DNA from: a virus | Virus record (IMG/VR): IMGVR_UViG_3300017950_000052 | Coordinates: 1-26,982 of that record | Length of the DNA: 26,982 nt | Strand: one strand, 5' to 3' | Shown here: one piece after another, positions 17,500 through 26,982 of the stretch | Layout of the letters: each line of letters starts with the position of its first letter | Position numbering within the stretch: the stretch's first letter is position 1 | Notes under the pieces: generated by a model | What the model was told of the DNA's origin: nothing | The model's input: only the letters and a program-made list of their open reading frames with translations | Databases searched by the model: none | Made by a program: the position numbers and the translations under genes

Positions 17500-20400
17500 T
17501 TACTTAACTACTTGATACTCAACCCATACTGGTTCTTTTGCTTTTCTTTCAGCGTGAACTATATAGAAAGCGTTAACATCTCCACATCCACAGCCTACGG
17601 CGATTTGTGAGCTGTTCACGTTAATAACGTGGTGAGTGCACGAACTTCCGATAGGAGTTAATTGAACAGTGATGCTATCTTCGTAGACTAAATCTTTCCA
17701 GTAATCTGGTAATTCAATGATACCTTCTCCTGTTACTTTACCTCTAACGTAAACACCTCTCTCTGGGCCTTCAAGAACTGAGTAACGTAATCTCCAACCT
17801 TCTTTTGATGGGTGAGGAATATCGAAGTTCTTTTCTTCGGCGTTAAGAGTTTGGGCTTGAATAGTTCCTACATTATTGATATTGTTATTACCCATTTCAA
17901 TATCACCTGCAGCTGTAAATCCTGAGATTGAACTAACTGTTAATAGGTTTGTAGTAGCGTTATAAGTAAACGCAGCCTCACCAGTAACTGTATTAGCATC
18001 TGACCAATATGTTACATAAGTAGCAGCACCTGAACCGTCTACTAAGCTTGAACCCCAAACACGAGAATCAATTTCGTCTGTTACGAGTTGGTTTGATGAG
18101 TTTTTAACTACTACTGAGTTATCAGTACCTGTTCCTAAAGTAGCATTAATACTATTAGCAACAACTTCCCATCTATTTGTAGTATCACCAAGATATAAAC
18201 CAGCAGTTTCAGCTAAGATATCACTACTTACAACACCTGAAATACTTACAGTATCTGCAGCAGCATTACCAAGTGTAACATCTCCTGTTGTAGTTAAATC
18301 ACCTGTTACAGTTAATGTACTACCATTAAATGTTAAGTTAGCTTCAGCGTTTGCTGCACCTTGAACACCAGTTGAAGTTAAGACTCTATTATCACCTAAA
18401 TTGGTAATAGTAGCTGTACCACTAGTACCTGATGAACCAGAGCTACCACTTGAACCACTTGTACCAGATGAACCGCTTGTACCTGATGAACCTGATGAGC
18501 CTGAGCTACCTGAAGTACCTGATGAACCACTTGTACCTGATGAACCACTTGTACCAGATGAACCAGATGAACCTGAGCTGCCTGAAGTACCTGATGAACC
18601 ACTTGTGCCTGATGAGCCTGAAGTGCCCGATGAACCTGAAGTGCCTGAAGAACCTGATGAACCTGTAGCACCTGCAGGACCTGAAGTACCACTAGTACCG
18701 GAGCTACCAGATGAGCCTGAGCTACCTGATGTGCCTGAAGATCCAGATGTACCTGAAGAACCACTAGTACCAGAGCTACCTGAAGATCCGTTTACACCAG
18801 AAACACCGCTTGTGCCTGATGACCCAGAAGTTCCTGATGAACCACTTGTACCAGATGAACCAGATGAACCTGAGCTGCCTGAAGTACCTGATGAACCGCT
18901 TGTACCTGAACTTCCTGATGTTCCTGATGAACCTGAAGAACCAGATGAACCTGAAGTGCCTGATGAACCACTAGTACCAGATGAGCCACTTGTACCTGAT
19001 GAACCAGATGAACCTGAGCTGCCTGAAGTACCTGATGAACCGCTTGTACCTGATGAACCTGATGATCCGTTTACACCACTTACACCTGATGTGCCACTTG
19101 AGCCACTAGTACCAGATGAACCTGAAGTGCCTGATGAACCAGATGAACCTGCTGAACCTGAAGTACCTGAACTACCAGATGAGCCTGAGCTACCTGATGT
19201 GCCTGATGAACCGCTTGTACCTGATGAACCTGATGTACCACTTGATCCACTAGTGCCAGAAGAACCTGAAGAGCCTGAAGTACCGCTTGAACCACTTGTA
19301 CCTGAAGAACCTGAAGTGCCTGATGAGCCTGAAGTACCTGATGAGCCACTTGAACCATTTACACCAGAAACACCGCTTGTGCCTGATGAGCCTGAAGTAC
19401 CTGAGCTACCAGATGAGCCTGAGCTACCTGATGTGCCTGATGAACCACTTGTACCTGATGAACCAGAAGTTCCTGATGAACCTGATGAACCACTTGTACC
19501 AGATGAACCGCTTGTACCTGATGAGCCTGAAGTACCTGATGAGCCTGAAGTACCTGAGCTACCAGATGAGCCTGAGCTACCTGATGTGCCTGATGAACCA
19601 CTTGTACCTGATGAACCAGAAGTTCCTGATGAACCGCTTGAACCATTTACACCAGAAACACCGCTTGTGCCTGATGATCCTGAAGTACCTGAGCTGCCAG
19701 ATGAACCTGATGAGCCACTTGTACCAGATGAACCACTTGTACCTGATGAGCCAGAAGTTCCTGATGAACCTGATGAACCACTTGTACCAGATGAACCACT
19801 TGTACCAGATGAACCGCTTGTACCTGATGAGCCTGAAGTACCTGAGCTGCCAGATGAGCCTGAACTACCTGAAGTACCGCTTGATCCGCTAGTACCAGAA
19901 GAACCTGAAGTACCTGATGAACCGCTTGAACCATTTACACCAGAAACACCGCTTGTGCCTGATGAGCCTGAAGTACCTGAGCTACCAGAAGTACCTGAAG
20001 AACCGGATGTACCAGAAGAACCTGAAGTACCTGAGCTGCCAGATGAACCTGATGAGCCACTTGTACCAGATGAACCACTTGTACCAGATGAACCACTTGT
20101 ACCAGATGAGCCTGATGAACCATTTGAACCTGAAGTACCGCTTGAACCTGATGAACCTGATGACCCGCTTGTACCTGATGAACCCGATGTACCTGATGAA
20201 CCTGAAGTACCCGATGAACCTGATGAACCATTTACACCACTTACACCTGAAGTACCTGATGATCCACTAGTACCGCTTGAACCGCTAGTACCGCTTGAAC
20301 CACTTGTACCTGAACTACCAGATGAGCCTGAGCTACCTGATGTGCCTGATGAACCGCTTGTACCTGATGAACCTGAAGTACCTGAAGAACCACTTGTACC

Positions 20401-23400
20401 AGATGAGCCTGATGAACCATTTGAACCTGAAGTACCGCTTGAACCCGATGAACCTGATGAACCTGAAGTGCCTGAAGAGCCACTAGTACCAGATGAACCT
20501 GAAGTACCAGATGAGCCTGATGAACCGTTTACACCTGAAACACCGCTTGTGCCTGATGAGCCTGAAGTACCTGATGAGCCTGATGTTCCTGAAGAACCGG
20601 ATGTACCAGAAGAACCTGAAGTACCTGAGCTGCCAGATGAACCTGATGAGCCACTTGTACCAGATGAACCTGAAGTACCTGAAGAACCACTAGTACCTGA
20701 AGAACCACTAGTTCCTGAAGAACCAGATGAACCAGATGAACCTGATGACCCGCTTGTACCTGATGAACCCGATGTACCTGATGAACCTGAAGTACCCGAT
20801 GAACCTGATGAACCATTTACACCAGAAACACCACTCGTTCCTGAAGAACCTGAAGTGCCTGATGAACCAGAGCTACCACTTGAACCACTTGTACCAGATG
20901 AACCGCTTGTACCTGATGAGCCTGAAGTACCTGATGAACCTGATGAACCCGATGAACCAGATGAGCCTGAAGTACCAGATGAACCTGAAGTACCAGATGA
21001 ACCTGAAGTACCGCTTGAACCTGATGATCCAGATGAGCCTGAAGTGCCTGAAGAGCCACTAGTACCAGATGAACCTGAAGTACCAGATGAGCCTGATGAG
21101 CCATTTACACCAGAAACACCACTCGTTCCTGAAGAACCTGAAGTACCGCTTGAACCCGATGAACCTGAGCTTCCTGAAGTACCCGATGAACCGCTTGTAC
21201 CTGATGAGCCTGAAGTGCCTGATGAACCAGAGCTACCAGATGAGCCTGATGAACCACTAGTACCAGATGAACCACTAGTACCAGATGAACCTGAAGTACC
21301 TGATGAACCAGAGCTACCACTTGAACCACTTGTACCTGATGAACCAGAAGTACCCGATGAACCTGAAGTGCCTGATGAACCCGAAGAGCCGTTTACACCT
21401 GAAACGCCTGAAGTGCCTGAAGAACCTGAAGTACCAGATGAACCTGATGAGCCGGAAGTACCTGATGAGCCGGAAGTACCTGATGAGCCACTAGTACCAG
21501 ATGAGCCACTTGTGCCTGATGAACCTGATGAACCAGAAGTACCTGATGAGCCCGATGAGCCTGAAGATCCAGATGAACCAGATGAACCTGAAGTTCCTGA
21601 TGAACCACTTGTACCTGAACTACCTGAAGAGCCACTAGTACCAGATGAACCTGAAGTACCTGATGAACCGCTAGAGCCATTTACACCAGAAACTCCTGAA
21701 GTACCTGATGAACCTGAAGTGCCAGATGAGCCTGAAGTGCCTGATGAACCTGAAGTGCCTGATGAACCTGAAGTGCCTGAGCTACCAGAGGAACCTGAAG
21801 TGCCTGATGAACCGCTAGAGCCATTTACACCAGAAACTCCTGAAGTGCCTGAAGAACCCGAAGTACCTGATGAACCTGATGAACCTGAACTTCCTGAAGT
21901 GCCTGAGCTACCAGATGAACCTGAAGATCCAGAAGTACCTGATGAACCTGAAGTACCGCTTGATCCGCTAGTACCAGATGAACCAGATGAGCCTGATGAA
22001 CCACTTGTACCTGATGAGCCTGAAGTGCCTGATGAACCAGATGAACCTGAAGTACCTGAAGAACCACTGGTTCCTGAAGAACCGCTAGTACCTGATGAAC
22101 CAGATGAACCGTTCACACCAGAAACACCACTTGTGCCAGAAGAACCTGAGGTGCCTGATGAACCTGAACTACCTGAAGTACCAGATGAGCCAGATGAACC
22201 TGAACTACCTGAAGTACCAGATGAGCCACTTGTACCAGATGAACCTGATGAACCGTTTACACCTGAAACTCCTGAAGTTCCTGATGAGCCTGAAGTACCT
22301 GAGCTACCTGATGAACCAGATGAACCAGAAGTACCTGAAGAACCAGATGAACCTGAAGTACCTGATGAGCCTGAGCTACCTGATGTGCCTGAGCTGCCTG
22401 AAGTACCTGATGAACCTGAAGAACCAGATGAGCCTGAAGTACCTGATGAACCTGAAGAACCAGATGAGCCTGAAGTGCCTGATGAACCTGATGTGCCGGA
22501 ACTGCCAGATGTGCCTGAAGAACCAGATGAACCATTTACACCAGAAACTCCTGAAGTACCTGATGAGCCTGAAGTGCCCGATGAACCAGATGAGCCTGAA
22601 CTACCTGAAGTACCTGATGAGCCTGAAGTGCCTGATGAACCTGATGTACCTGATGAACCTGAACTGCCGGAAGTACCTGAAGAACCGGATGTACCAGAAG
22701 AACCTGAAGTACCTGATGAGCCAGAAGTACCTGATGAACCAGATGAGCCTGAACTACCTGAAGTACCTGATGAGCCTGAAGTGCCTGATGAGCCTGAGCT
22801 GCCTGAAGTGCCTGATGAACCCGAAGAGCCATTTACACCTGAAACACCGGAGGTACCTGAACTACCTGAAGTGCCTGAAGATCCACTTGTACCAGATGAG
22901 CCAGATGAACCTGAAGATCCACTTGTACCGCTTGAACCACTAGTACCAGATGAGCCTGATGAACCGTTTACACCACTTACACCTGAAGTTCCAGATGAAC
23001 CACTTGTACCTGAAGAACCAGATGAACCTGATGAACCTGAAGTGCCTGAGCTGCCTGAAGTGCCTGATGAACCTGAAGTACCTGATGAGCCTGAAGTACC
23101 TGATGAACCAGATGAACCGTTTACACCTGAAACACCTGAGGTACCTGAAGAACCTGAAGTGCCTGATGAACCGGATGAACCTGAGCTGCCTGATGAACCA
23201 GATGTACCAGATGAACCTGATGTACCTGATGAACCTGAACTGCCGGAAGTACCTGATGAACCAGATGAACCTGATGAACCTGATGTACCTGATGAACCTG
23301 ATGTACCTGATGAGCCCGATGAGCCTGAAGATCCAGATGAACCAGATGAACCTGAAGTTCCTGATGAACCAGAAGTGCCTGATGAACCAGAAGATCCATT

Positions 23401-26400
23401 TACACCTGAAACACCTGAGGTGCCTGATGAGCCTGATGTTCCTGAAGAACCTGAACTACCAGATGAGCCTGATGAACCTGAACTACCTGAAGTACCACTT
23501 GAACCGCTTGTACCTGATGAACCTGATGAACCGTTTACACCTGAAACACCTGAGGTACCTGAAGAACCTGAAGTGCCTGATGAGCCTGATGAACCTGAAC
23601 TACCTGAAGTACCACTTGAACCGCTTGTACCTGATGAGCCTGAGCTACCTGATGAACCTGAAGTGCCTGATGAACCACTTGAACCGTTTACACCAGAAAC
23701 ACCGCTTGTTCCTGATGAACCAGAAGTGCCTGATGAACCTGAAGAACCAGATGAACCTGAAGTACCTGATGAGCCTGAGCTGCCTGAAGTGCCTGATGAA
23801 CCCGAAGAGCCATTTACACCTGAAACGCCTGAAGTGCCTGATGAGCCTGATGTTCCTGAAGAACCTGAACTACCAGATGAGCCGGAAGTACCTGATGATC
23901 CTGAAGTGCCTGATGAGCCACTAGTACCAGATGAGCCACTTGTGCCTGATGAACCTGATGAACCAGAAGTACCTGAAGAACCAGATGAGCCTGATGAACC
24001 ACTTGTACCTGATGAACCTGAAGTGCCTGATGAGCCTGAAGTGCCTGAACTACCTGAAGAGCCACTAGTACCAGATGAACCTGAAGTACCTGATGAACCG
24101 CTAGAGCCATTTACACCTGAAACGCCTGAAGTACCTGATGAGCCTGATGTTCCTGAAGAACCTGAACTACCAGATGAGCCTGAGCTACCTGCTGAGCCTG
24201 AAGTGCCTGATGATCCAGATGAACCAGATGAACCTGAAGTGCCTGATGAACCGCTTGAACCGTTTACACCAGAAACACCGCTTGTGCCTGATGAGCCTGA
24301 AGTACCTGAAGAACCTGAAGTTCCTGAAGAACCTGAAGTTCCTGAAGAACCTGAACTGCCGGAAGTGCCTGATGAACCGCTTGAACCGTTTACACCTGAA
24401 ACACCTGAAGTGCCAGAAGAACCGCTAGTGCCTGATGAACCAGAAGTACCTGATGAGCCTGAGCTACCTGCTGAGCCTGAAGTGCCTGATGATCCAGATG
24501 AGCCAGATGAACCTGAAGTGCCTGATGAACCAGAAGATCCGTTTACACCAGAAACGCCTGAAGTGCCTGAGCTACCTGAAGTACCTGATGAGCCAGATGA
24601 ACCAGATGAACCTGAACTGCCAGATGAGCCTGAACTACCTGAAGTACCAGATGAACCCGAAGATCCGTTTACACCAGAAACGCCTGAAGTGCCTGATGAG
24701 CCTGAGGTACCTGATGAACCTGAACTGCCAGATGAGCCAGATGAGCCAGATGAACCTGAAGTGCCTGATGAGCCTGATGAACCTGAACTACCTGAAGTAC
24801 CTGATGAACCTGAAGATCCGTTTATACCAGAAACACCTGAGGTACCTGAGGAACCTGAGGAACCTGAAGAACCTGAAGAACCTGCTGAACCTGAAGTGCC
24901 TGATGAACCAGATGAACCTGAAGTGCCTGATGAGCCGCTTGAACCGTTTACACCTGAAATACCTGAAGTGCCTGATGTACCTGAAGAGCCAGAACTACCA
25001 GATGAGCCTGAAGTGCCAGATGAGCCTGATGAACCGGCTGAACCCGAGGTACCAGATGAACCTGAAGTACCTGAACTACCTGATGAACCATTTACACCTG
25101 AAACGCCTGAAGTGCCTGATGAGCCTGAAGTGCCAGATGAACCTGAAGTACCTGATGAACCTGAGCTACCTGCTGAACCCGAGGTGCCAGATGAACCAGA
25201 TGAACCAGATGAACCTGAGGTACCTGATGAGCCGCTTGAACCGTTTACACCTGAAACACCTGAGGTGCCTGATGTACCTGAGGAGCCAGATGAGCCAGAT
25301 GAACCTGAAGTGCCAGATGAACCTGATGAACCTGAGCTACCTGAAGTGCCAGATGAACCTGAAGATCCATTTATACCTGAAACGCCTGAGGTACCTGATG
25401 AACCTGATGAACCTGAAGTGCCAGATGAACCTGAAGTACCTGATGAGCCTGATGAACCGGCTGAACCCGAGGTACCAGATGAACCTGAACTACCTGAGGT
25501 ACCTGATGATCCGCTAGATCCATTTACACCTGAAACACCTGAAGTACCTGATGTACCTGAAGAACCTGAACTACCTGATGAGCCTGATGAACCACTTGAG
25601 CCAGATGAGCCTGATGAACCCGAAGTACCTGAACTACCTGATGAACCGTTTACACCAGAAACGCCTGAAGTGCCTGATGAACCTGATGAACCTGAAGTGC
25701 CAGATGAACCTGAAGTACCTGATGAGCCTGATGAACCGGCTGAACCTGAGGTGCCAGATGAGCCTGAGCTTCCTGAAGTACCTGATGAACCGCTTGAACC
25801 ATTTATACCTGATACACCTGAAGTGCCTGATGTTCCTGAAGAACCTGAACTACCGGATGAACCAGATGAGCCTGCTGAACCCGAGGTGCCAGATGAGCCT
25901 GATGAGCCTGAGCTTCCTGATGAACCATTTACACCAGAAACACCTGAAGTGCCCGATGTACCTGAACTACCGGATGAACCTGAAGTACCTGATGAACCTG
26001 ATGAACCTGCTGAACCCGAGGTGCCAGATGAGCCTGATGAGCCTGAAGTACCTGATGAACCGCTTGAACCGTTTACACCAGAAACACCAGATGTGCCTGA
26101 TGAACCTGATGAACCTGAAGTGCCTGATGAACCTGAGCTACCTGCTGAACCCGAGGTGCCAGATGAACCTGATGAGCCTGAGCTTCCTGAAGTACCTGAT
26201 GAACCGCTTGAACCGTTTACACCAGAAACACCTGAGGTACCTGATGTTCCTGAAGAACCTGAACTACCTGATGAGCCTGAGGAACCACTTGAACCAGATG
26301 AACCAGATGAACCTGAGGTACCTGATGAGCCGCTTGAACCGTTTACACCTGAAACACCTGAGGTACCTGATGTACCTGAACTACCGGATGAACCCGAAGT

Positions 26401-26982
26401 ACCTGATGAACCTGATGAACCTGCTGAACCTGAAGTTCCTGATGAACCTGATGAACCTGAAGTGCCAGATGAACCACTTGAACCGTTTACGCCTGATACA
26501 CCTGAAGTGCCTGAAGAACCTGAACTACCAGATGAACCCGAACTACCCGATGAGCCCGATGAGCCTGAAGTTCCTGATGAGCCAGATGAACCTGAAGTAC
26601 CTGATGAACCTGATGAGCCATTTACACCAGAAACACCTGAGGTGCCAGAAGTACCTGAGGAGCCTGATGAGCCTGATGAGCCTGAAGTACCTGAGGAACC
26701 TGAACTACCTGAAGAACCTGAACTACCTGAAGTACCTGATGAACCGCTTGAACCGTTTACACCAGAAACTCCTGAAGTACCGGATGAGCCTGAAGTGCCA
26801 GATGAGCCTGAGCTGCCTGAAGTGCCTGATGAGCCTGAGCTGCCTGAAGTGCCTGATGAGCCTGAGCTGCCTGAAGTGCCTGATGAGCCAGATGAACCAT
26901 TTACACCAGAAACACCTGAAGTGCCTGAGGAACCTGAAGTGCCTGATGAGCCTGATGAGCCTGAGCTACCAGATGAGCCTGA
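17500..26982 (-). CDS. Giant Gly-Ser-Thr triplet-repeat fibre protein, 5' end beyond the right edge
   Basis: Splitting 17500-26982 into minus-strand codons, I checked line by line most of the stretch beyond 22116 and spot-checked the rest; it stays open to the right edge, so at least 3,160 residues are encoded and the start is outside the window. About 2,855 residues are Gly-X-Y triplets, nearly all GSS or GTS, with recurring GVS-GVN and rare Ala; only one GPA appears (near 18670) and there is no Lys. The non-repetitive C-terminal region of about 305 residues has a phage-fibre beta region (NGSTLTVTGDLTTTGDVTLG; GLYLGDTTNRWEVVANSIN) and an end domain (HPSKEGWRLRYSVLEGPERG, VRGKVTG, IELPDYWKDLVYEDSITV, AFYIVHAERK) of a kind I recall from T4-like cyanophage fibres. 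It probably forms a long thin trimeric or polyglycine-II-like stalk. A GTG at 22114-22116 is only a Val codon inside the repeat, not a start. Confidence 0.9.
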   Translation of the reverse strand, partial: SGSSGSSGSSGSSGTSGSSGTSGVSGVNGSSGSSGTSGSSGSSGTSGSSGSSGTSGSSGSSGTSGSSGTSGVSGVNGSSGSSGTSGSSGSSGSSGSSGTSGSSGSSGSSGTSGTSGVSGVNGSSGSSGTSGSSGSSGTSGSSGSSGSSGSSGSSGSSGTSGVSGVNGSSGSSGTSGSSGSSGTSGSAGSSGSSGTSGSSGSSGTSGTSGVSGVNGSSGSSGTSGSSGSSGSSGSSGSSGSSGSSGTSGTSGVSGVNGSSGSSGTSGSSGSSGSSGTSGSAGSSGSSGTSGSSGSSGTSGVSGVNGSSGSSGTSGSSGSSGTSGSAGSSGSSGTSGSSGSSGTSGTSGVSGVNGSSGSSGSSGSSGTSGSAGSSGSSGSSGSSGTSGTSGVSGINGSSGSSGTSGSSGSSGTSGSAGSSGSSGTSGSSGTSGSSGSSGTSGVSGVNGSSGSSGTSGSSGSSGSSGSSGSSGSSGSSGTSGTSGVSGVNGSSGSSGTSGSSGSSGTSGSAGSSGSSGTSGSSGTSGSSGSSGTSGVSGINGSSGSSGTSGSSGSSGSSGTSGSSGSSGSSGTSGTSGVSGVNGSSGSSGTSGSSGSSGSSGTSGSAGSSGSSGTSGSSGTSGSSGTSGVSGVNGSSGSSGTSGSSGTSGSAGSSGSSGTSGSSGSSGSSGTSGTSGISGVNGSSGSSGTSGSSGSSGTSGSAGSSGSSGSSGSSGTSGVSGINGSSGSSGTSGSSGSSGSSGTSGSSGSSGSSGSSGSSGTSGSSGTSGVSGVNGSSGSSGTSGSSGSSGSSGSSGSSGSSGTSGSSGTSGVSGVNGSSGSSGTSGSSGSSGSSGTSGSAGSSGSSGTSGSSGTSGSSGTSGVSGVNGSSGSSGTSGSSGSSGTSGSSGTSGSSGTSGSSGTSGVSGVNGSSGSSGTSGSSGSSGSSGTSGSAGSSGSSGSSGSSGTSGSSGTSGVSGVNGSSGSSGTSGSSGTSGSSGSSGTSGSSGTSGSSGTSGSSGSSGSSGTSGSSGSSGTSGSSGTSGSSGTSGSSGTSGSSGSSGSSGTSGSSGTSGVSGVNGSSGSSGTSGSSGSSGTSGSSGSSGSSGTSGSSGTSGVSGVNGSSGSSGTSGSSGSSGSSGTSGSSGTSGSSGSSGSSGTSGSSGTSGVSGVNGSSGSSGTSGSSGTSGSSGSSGSSGSSGSSGTSGSSGTSGVSGVNGSSGSSGTSGSSGTSGSSGSSGSSGSSGSSGTSGSSGTSGSSGSSGSSGTSGSSGSSGTSGSSGTSGSSGSSGSSGSSGTSGSSGTSGVSGVNGSSGSSGTSGSSGTSGSSGTSGSSGTSGSSGSSGSSGTSGSSGTSGVSGVNGSSGSSGTSGSSGTSGSSGSSGSSGTSGSSGTSGSSGTSGVSGVNGSSGSSGTSGSSGSSGTSGSSGTSGSSGSSGSSGTSGSSGTSGSSGTSGSSGTSGSSGSSGTSGSSGTSGSSGTSGSSGSSGSSGTSGSSGTSGVSGVNGSSGSSGTSGSSGTSGSSGTSGSSGSSGSSGTSGSSGSSGSSGTSGSSGTSGSSGSSGTSGSSGSSGTSGSSGSSGSSGTSGSSGTSGVSGVNGSSGSSGTSGSSGTSGSSGSSGSSGTSGSSGSSGTSGSSGTSGVSGVNGSSGSSGTSGSSGTSGSSGTSGSSGSSGTSGSSGTSGSSGSSGSSGTSGSSGTSGSSGTSGSSGSSGSSGTSGSSGSSGSSGTSGSSGTSGVSGVNGSSGSSGTSGSSGSSGTSGSSGTSGSSGTSGSSGTSGSSGTSGVSGVNGSSGSSGTSGSSGTSGSSGSSGTSGSSGTSGSSGSSGSSGSSGSSGTSGSSGSSGTSGSSGTSGSSGTSGSSGTSGSSGSSGTSGSSGTSGVSGVNGSSGSSGTSGSSGTSGSSGTSGSSGSSGSSGTSGSSGTSGSSGTSGSSGSSGSSGSSGTSGSSGTSGSSGTSGSSGSSGSSGTSGSSGTSGVSGVNGSSGSSGTSGSSGTSGSSGTSGSSGSSGSSGTSGSSGTSGSSGTSGSSGSSGSSGSSGTSGSSGTSGSSGTSGSSGSSGSSGTSGSSGTSGVSGVNGSSGSSGTSGSSGTSGSSGTSGSSGSSGSSGSSGTSGSSGTSGSSGTSGSSGTSGSSGSSGSSGTSGSSGTSGSSGTSGSSGTSGSSGTSGVSGVNGSSGSSGTSGSSGTSGSSGTSGSSGSSGSSGTSGSNGSSGSSGTSGSSGTSGSSGTSGSSGTSGSSGSSGSSGTSGSSGTSGSSGTSGSSGTSGVSGVNGSSGSSGTSGSSGTSGSSGTSGSSGSSGSSGTSGSNGSSGSSGTSGSSGTSGSSGTSGSSGSSGSSGTSGSSGTSGSSGTSGSSGTSGSSGTSGVSGVNGSSGSSGTSGSSGTSGSSGTSGSSGSSGSSGTSGSSGTSGSSGTSGSSGTSGSSGSSGTSGSSGTSGSSGTSGSSGSSGSSGTSGSSGTSGVSGVNGSSGSSGTSGSSGTSGSSGTSGSSGSSGSSGTSGSSGTSGSSGTSGSSGTSGSSGSSGTSGSSGTSGSSGTSGSSGSSGSSGTSGSSGTSGVSGVNGSSGSSGTSGSSGTSGSSGTSGSSGTSGSSGSSGTSGSSGTSGSSGTSGSSGTSGSSGSSGSSGTSGSAGSSGSSGTSGSSGTSGSSGTSGVSGVNGSSGSSGTSGSSGTSGSSGSSGSSGTSGSSGTSGSSGTSGSSGSSGSSGTSGSSGTSGSSGTSGSSGSSGSSGTSGSSGTSGSSGTSGVSGVNGSSGSSGTSGSSGTSGSSGTSGSSGSSGSSGTSGTSGPAGATGSSGSSGTSGSSGTSGSSGTSGSSGTSGSSGSSGSSGTSGSSGTSGSSGTSGSSGSSGSSGTSGSSGTSGSSGSSGSSGTSGTATITNLGDNRVLTSTGVQGAANAEANLTFNGSTLTVTGDLTTTGDVTLGNAAADTVSISGVVSSDILAETAGLYLGDTTNRWEVVANSINATLGTGTDNSVVVKNSSNQLVTDEIDSRVWGSSLVDGSGAATYVTYWSDANTVTGEAAFTYNATTNLLTVSSISGFTAAGDIEMGNNNINNVGTIQAQTLNAEEKNFDIPHPSKEGWRLRYSVLEGPERGVYVRGKVTGEGIIELPDYWKDLVYEDSITVQLTPIGSSCTHHVINVNSSQIAVGCGCGDVNAFYIVHAERKAKEPVWVEYQVVK
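18418..26982 (-). repeat. 8.6-kb Gly-Ser-Ser / Gly-Thr-Ser triplet repeat with GVSGVN markers
   Basis: The DNA has 9-base periodicity throughout. Forty-three marker sites (GGT GTA AAT or close variants, encoding GVN or GIN) subdivide it. Between 18791 and 21680 they are 279, 288 or 297 bases apart; further right they are mostly 126, 135, 144 or 153 apart, often alternating 126 and 153. Every interval I measured is a multiple of 9, so the Gly register is never lost. Ser codons are mixed (TCA, TCT, AGT, AGC, TCC). Confidence 0.92.

Noticed and set aside
22114-22116. GTG as the start codon of a 1538-residue gene
   Set aside because: It is the Val codon of a GVSGVN marker that in other units is GTA. 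The same frame stays open with the same repeat to 26982, so the gene begins beyond the window.
22095-25517. Long plus-strand open frames (22095-22943, 22950-23924, 24435-25517) encoding Met/Leu/Asn-rich proteins
   Set aside because: They are the complement of the GSS/GTS repeat: repeating TGATGAACC-like DNA has few stops in several frames. The products are low-complexity, and the minus-strand frame is continuous through all of them.
18418-26982. CRISPR-like or other non-coding tandem repeat array
   Set aside because: No repeat-spacer structure. The 9-base period, preserved frame and mixed synonymous codons fit a coding Gly-X-Y tract.

Overview
The window looks like part of the virion-structure region of a contractile-tailed (T4-like) phage. 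The last three genes in transcription order are a gp18-type sheath protein, a gp19-type tube protein and a gp26-type baseplate hub protein. Every convincing gene is on the minus strand, so transcription runs from right to left. Most starts have A/T-rich leaders without a clear Shine-Dalgarno sequence. That pattern, with the low GC of the non-repetitive genes, is compatible with a Bacteroidota host, but this is only an inference.

Right part (17500-26982): one giant fibre gene that enters from beyond the right edge. At least 2,855 codons encode uninterrupted Gly-X-Y triplets made almost only of Gly, Ser and Thr. They are followed by a non-repetitive C-terminal region of about 305 residues. The frame is open from 26982 to the TAA at 17500, so at least 3,160 residues are encoded here.

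Middle (10244-17476): two collagen-like fibre genes that share a related N-terminal domain. The first (1067 aa) is almost entirely GPI/GPQ/GPK triplets. The second would be 1340 aa, with carbohydrate-binding-like modules between collagen segments, but one in-frame TAA at 13109-13111 cuts it to 385 aa.

Left of these (3419-10221): a tightly packed set of five enzyme genes with gaps or overlaps of only a few bases. They are (i) a three-domain protein with a GT4-like glycosyltransferase, a GT25 (collagen galactosyltransferase-type) domain and a PLOD-like procollagen lysyl hydroxylase domain; (ii) a separate 2-oxoglutarate/Fe(II) oxygenase; (iii, iv) two paralogous small glycosyltransferase-like proteins; (v) a GT4 domain fused to a TibC/BAHT-like O-heptosyltransferase with a four-cysteine finger. 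A small coiled-coil protein and the tail genes follow.

The most interesting reading is a phage-encoded collagen maturation system: fibres rich in X-Lys-Gly sites are encoded next to the enzymes that, in animals and mimivirus, hydroxylate and glycosylate such lysines. A Ser-specific glycosyltransferase-like protein sits in the same cluster as a giant Ser/Gly fibre. Enzyme families and collagen sequence are visible directly; who modifies whom is inference.
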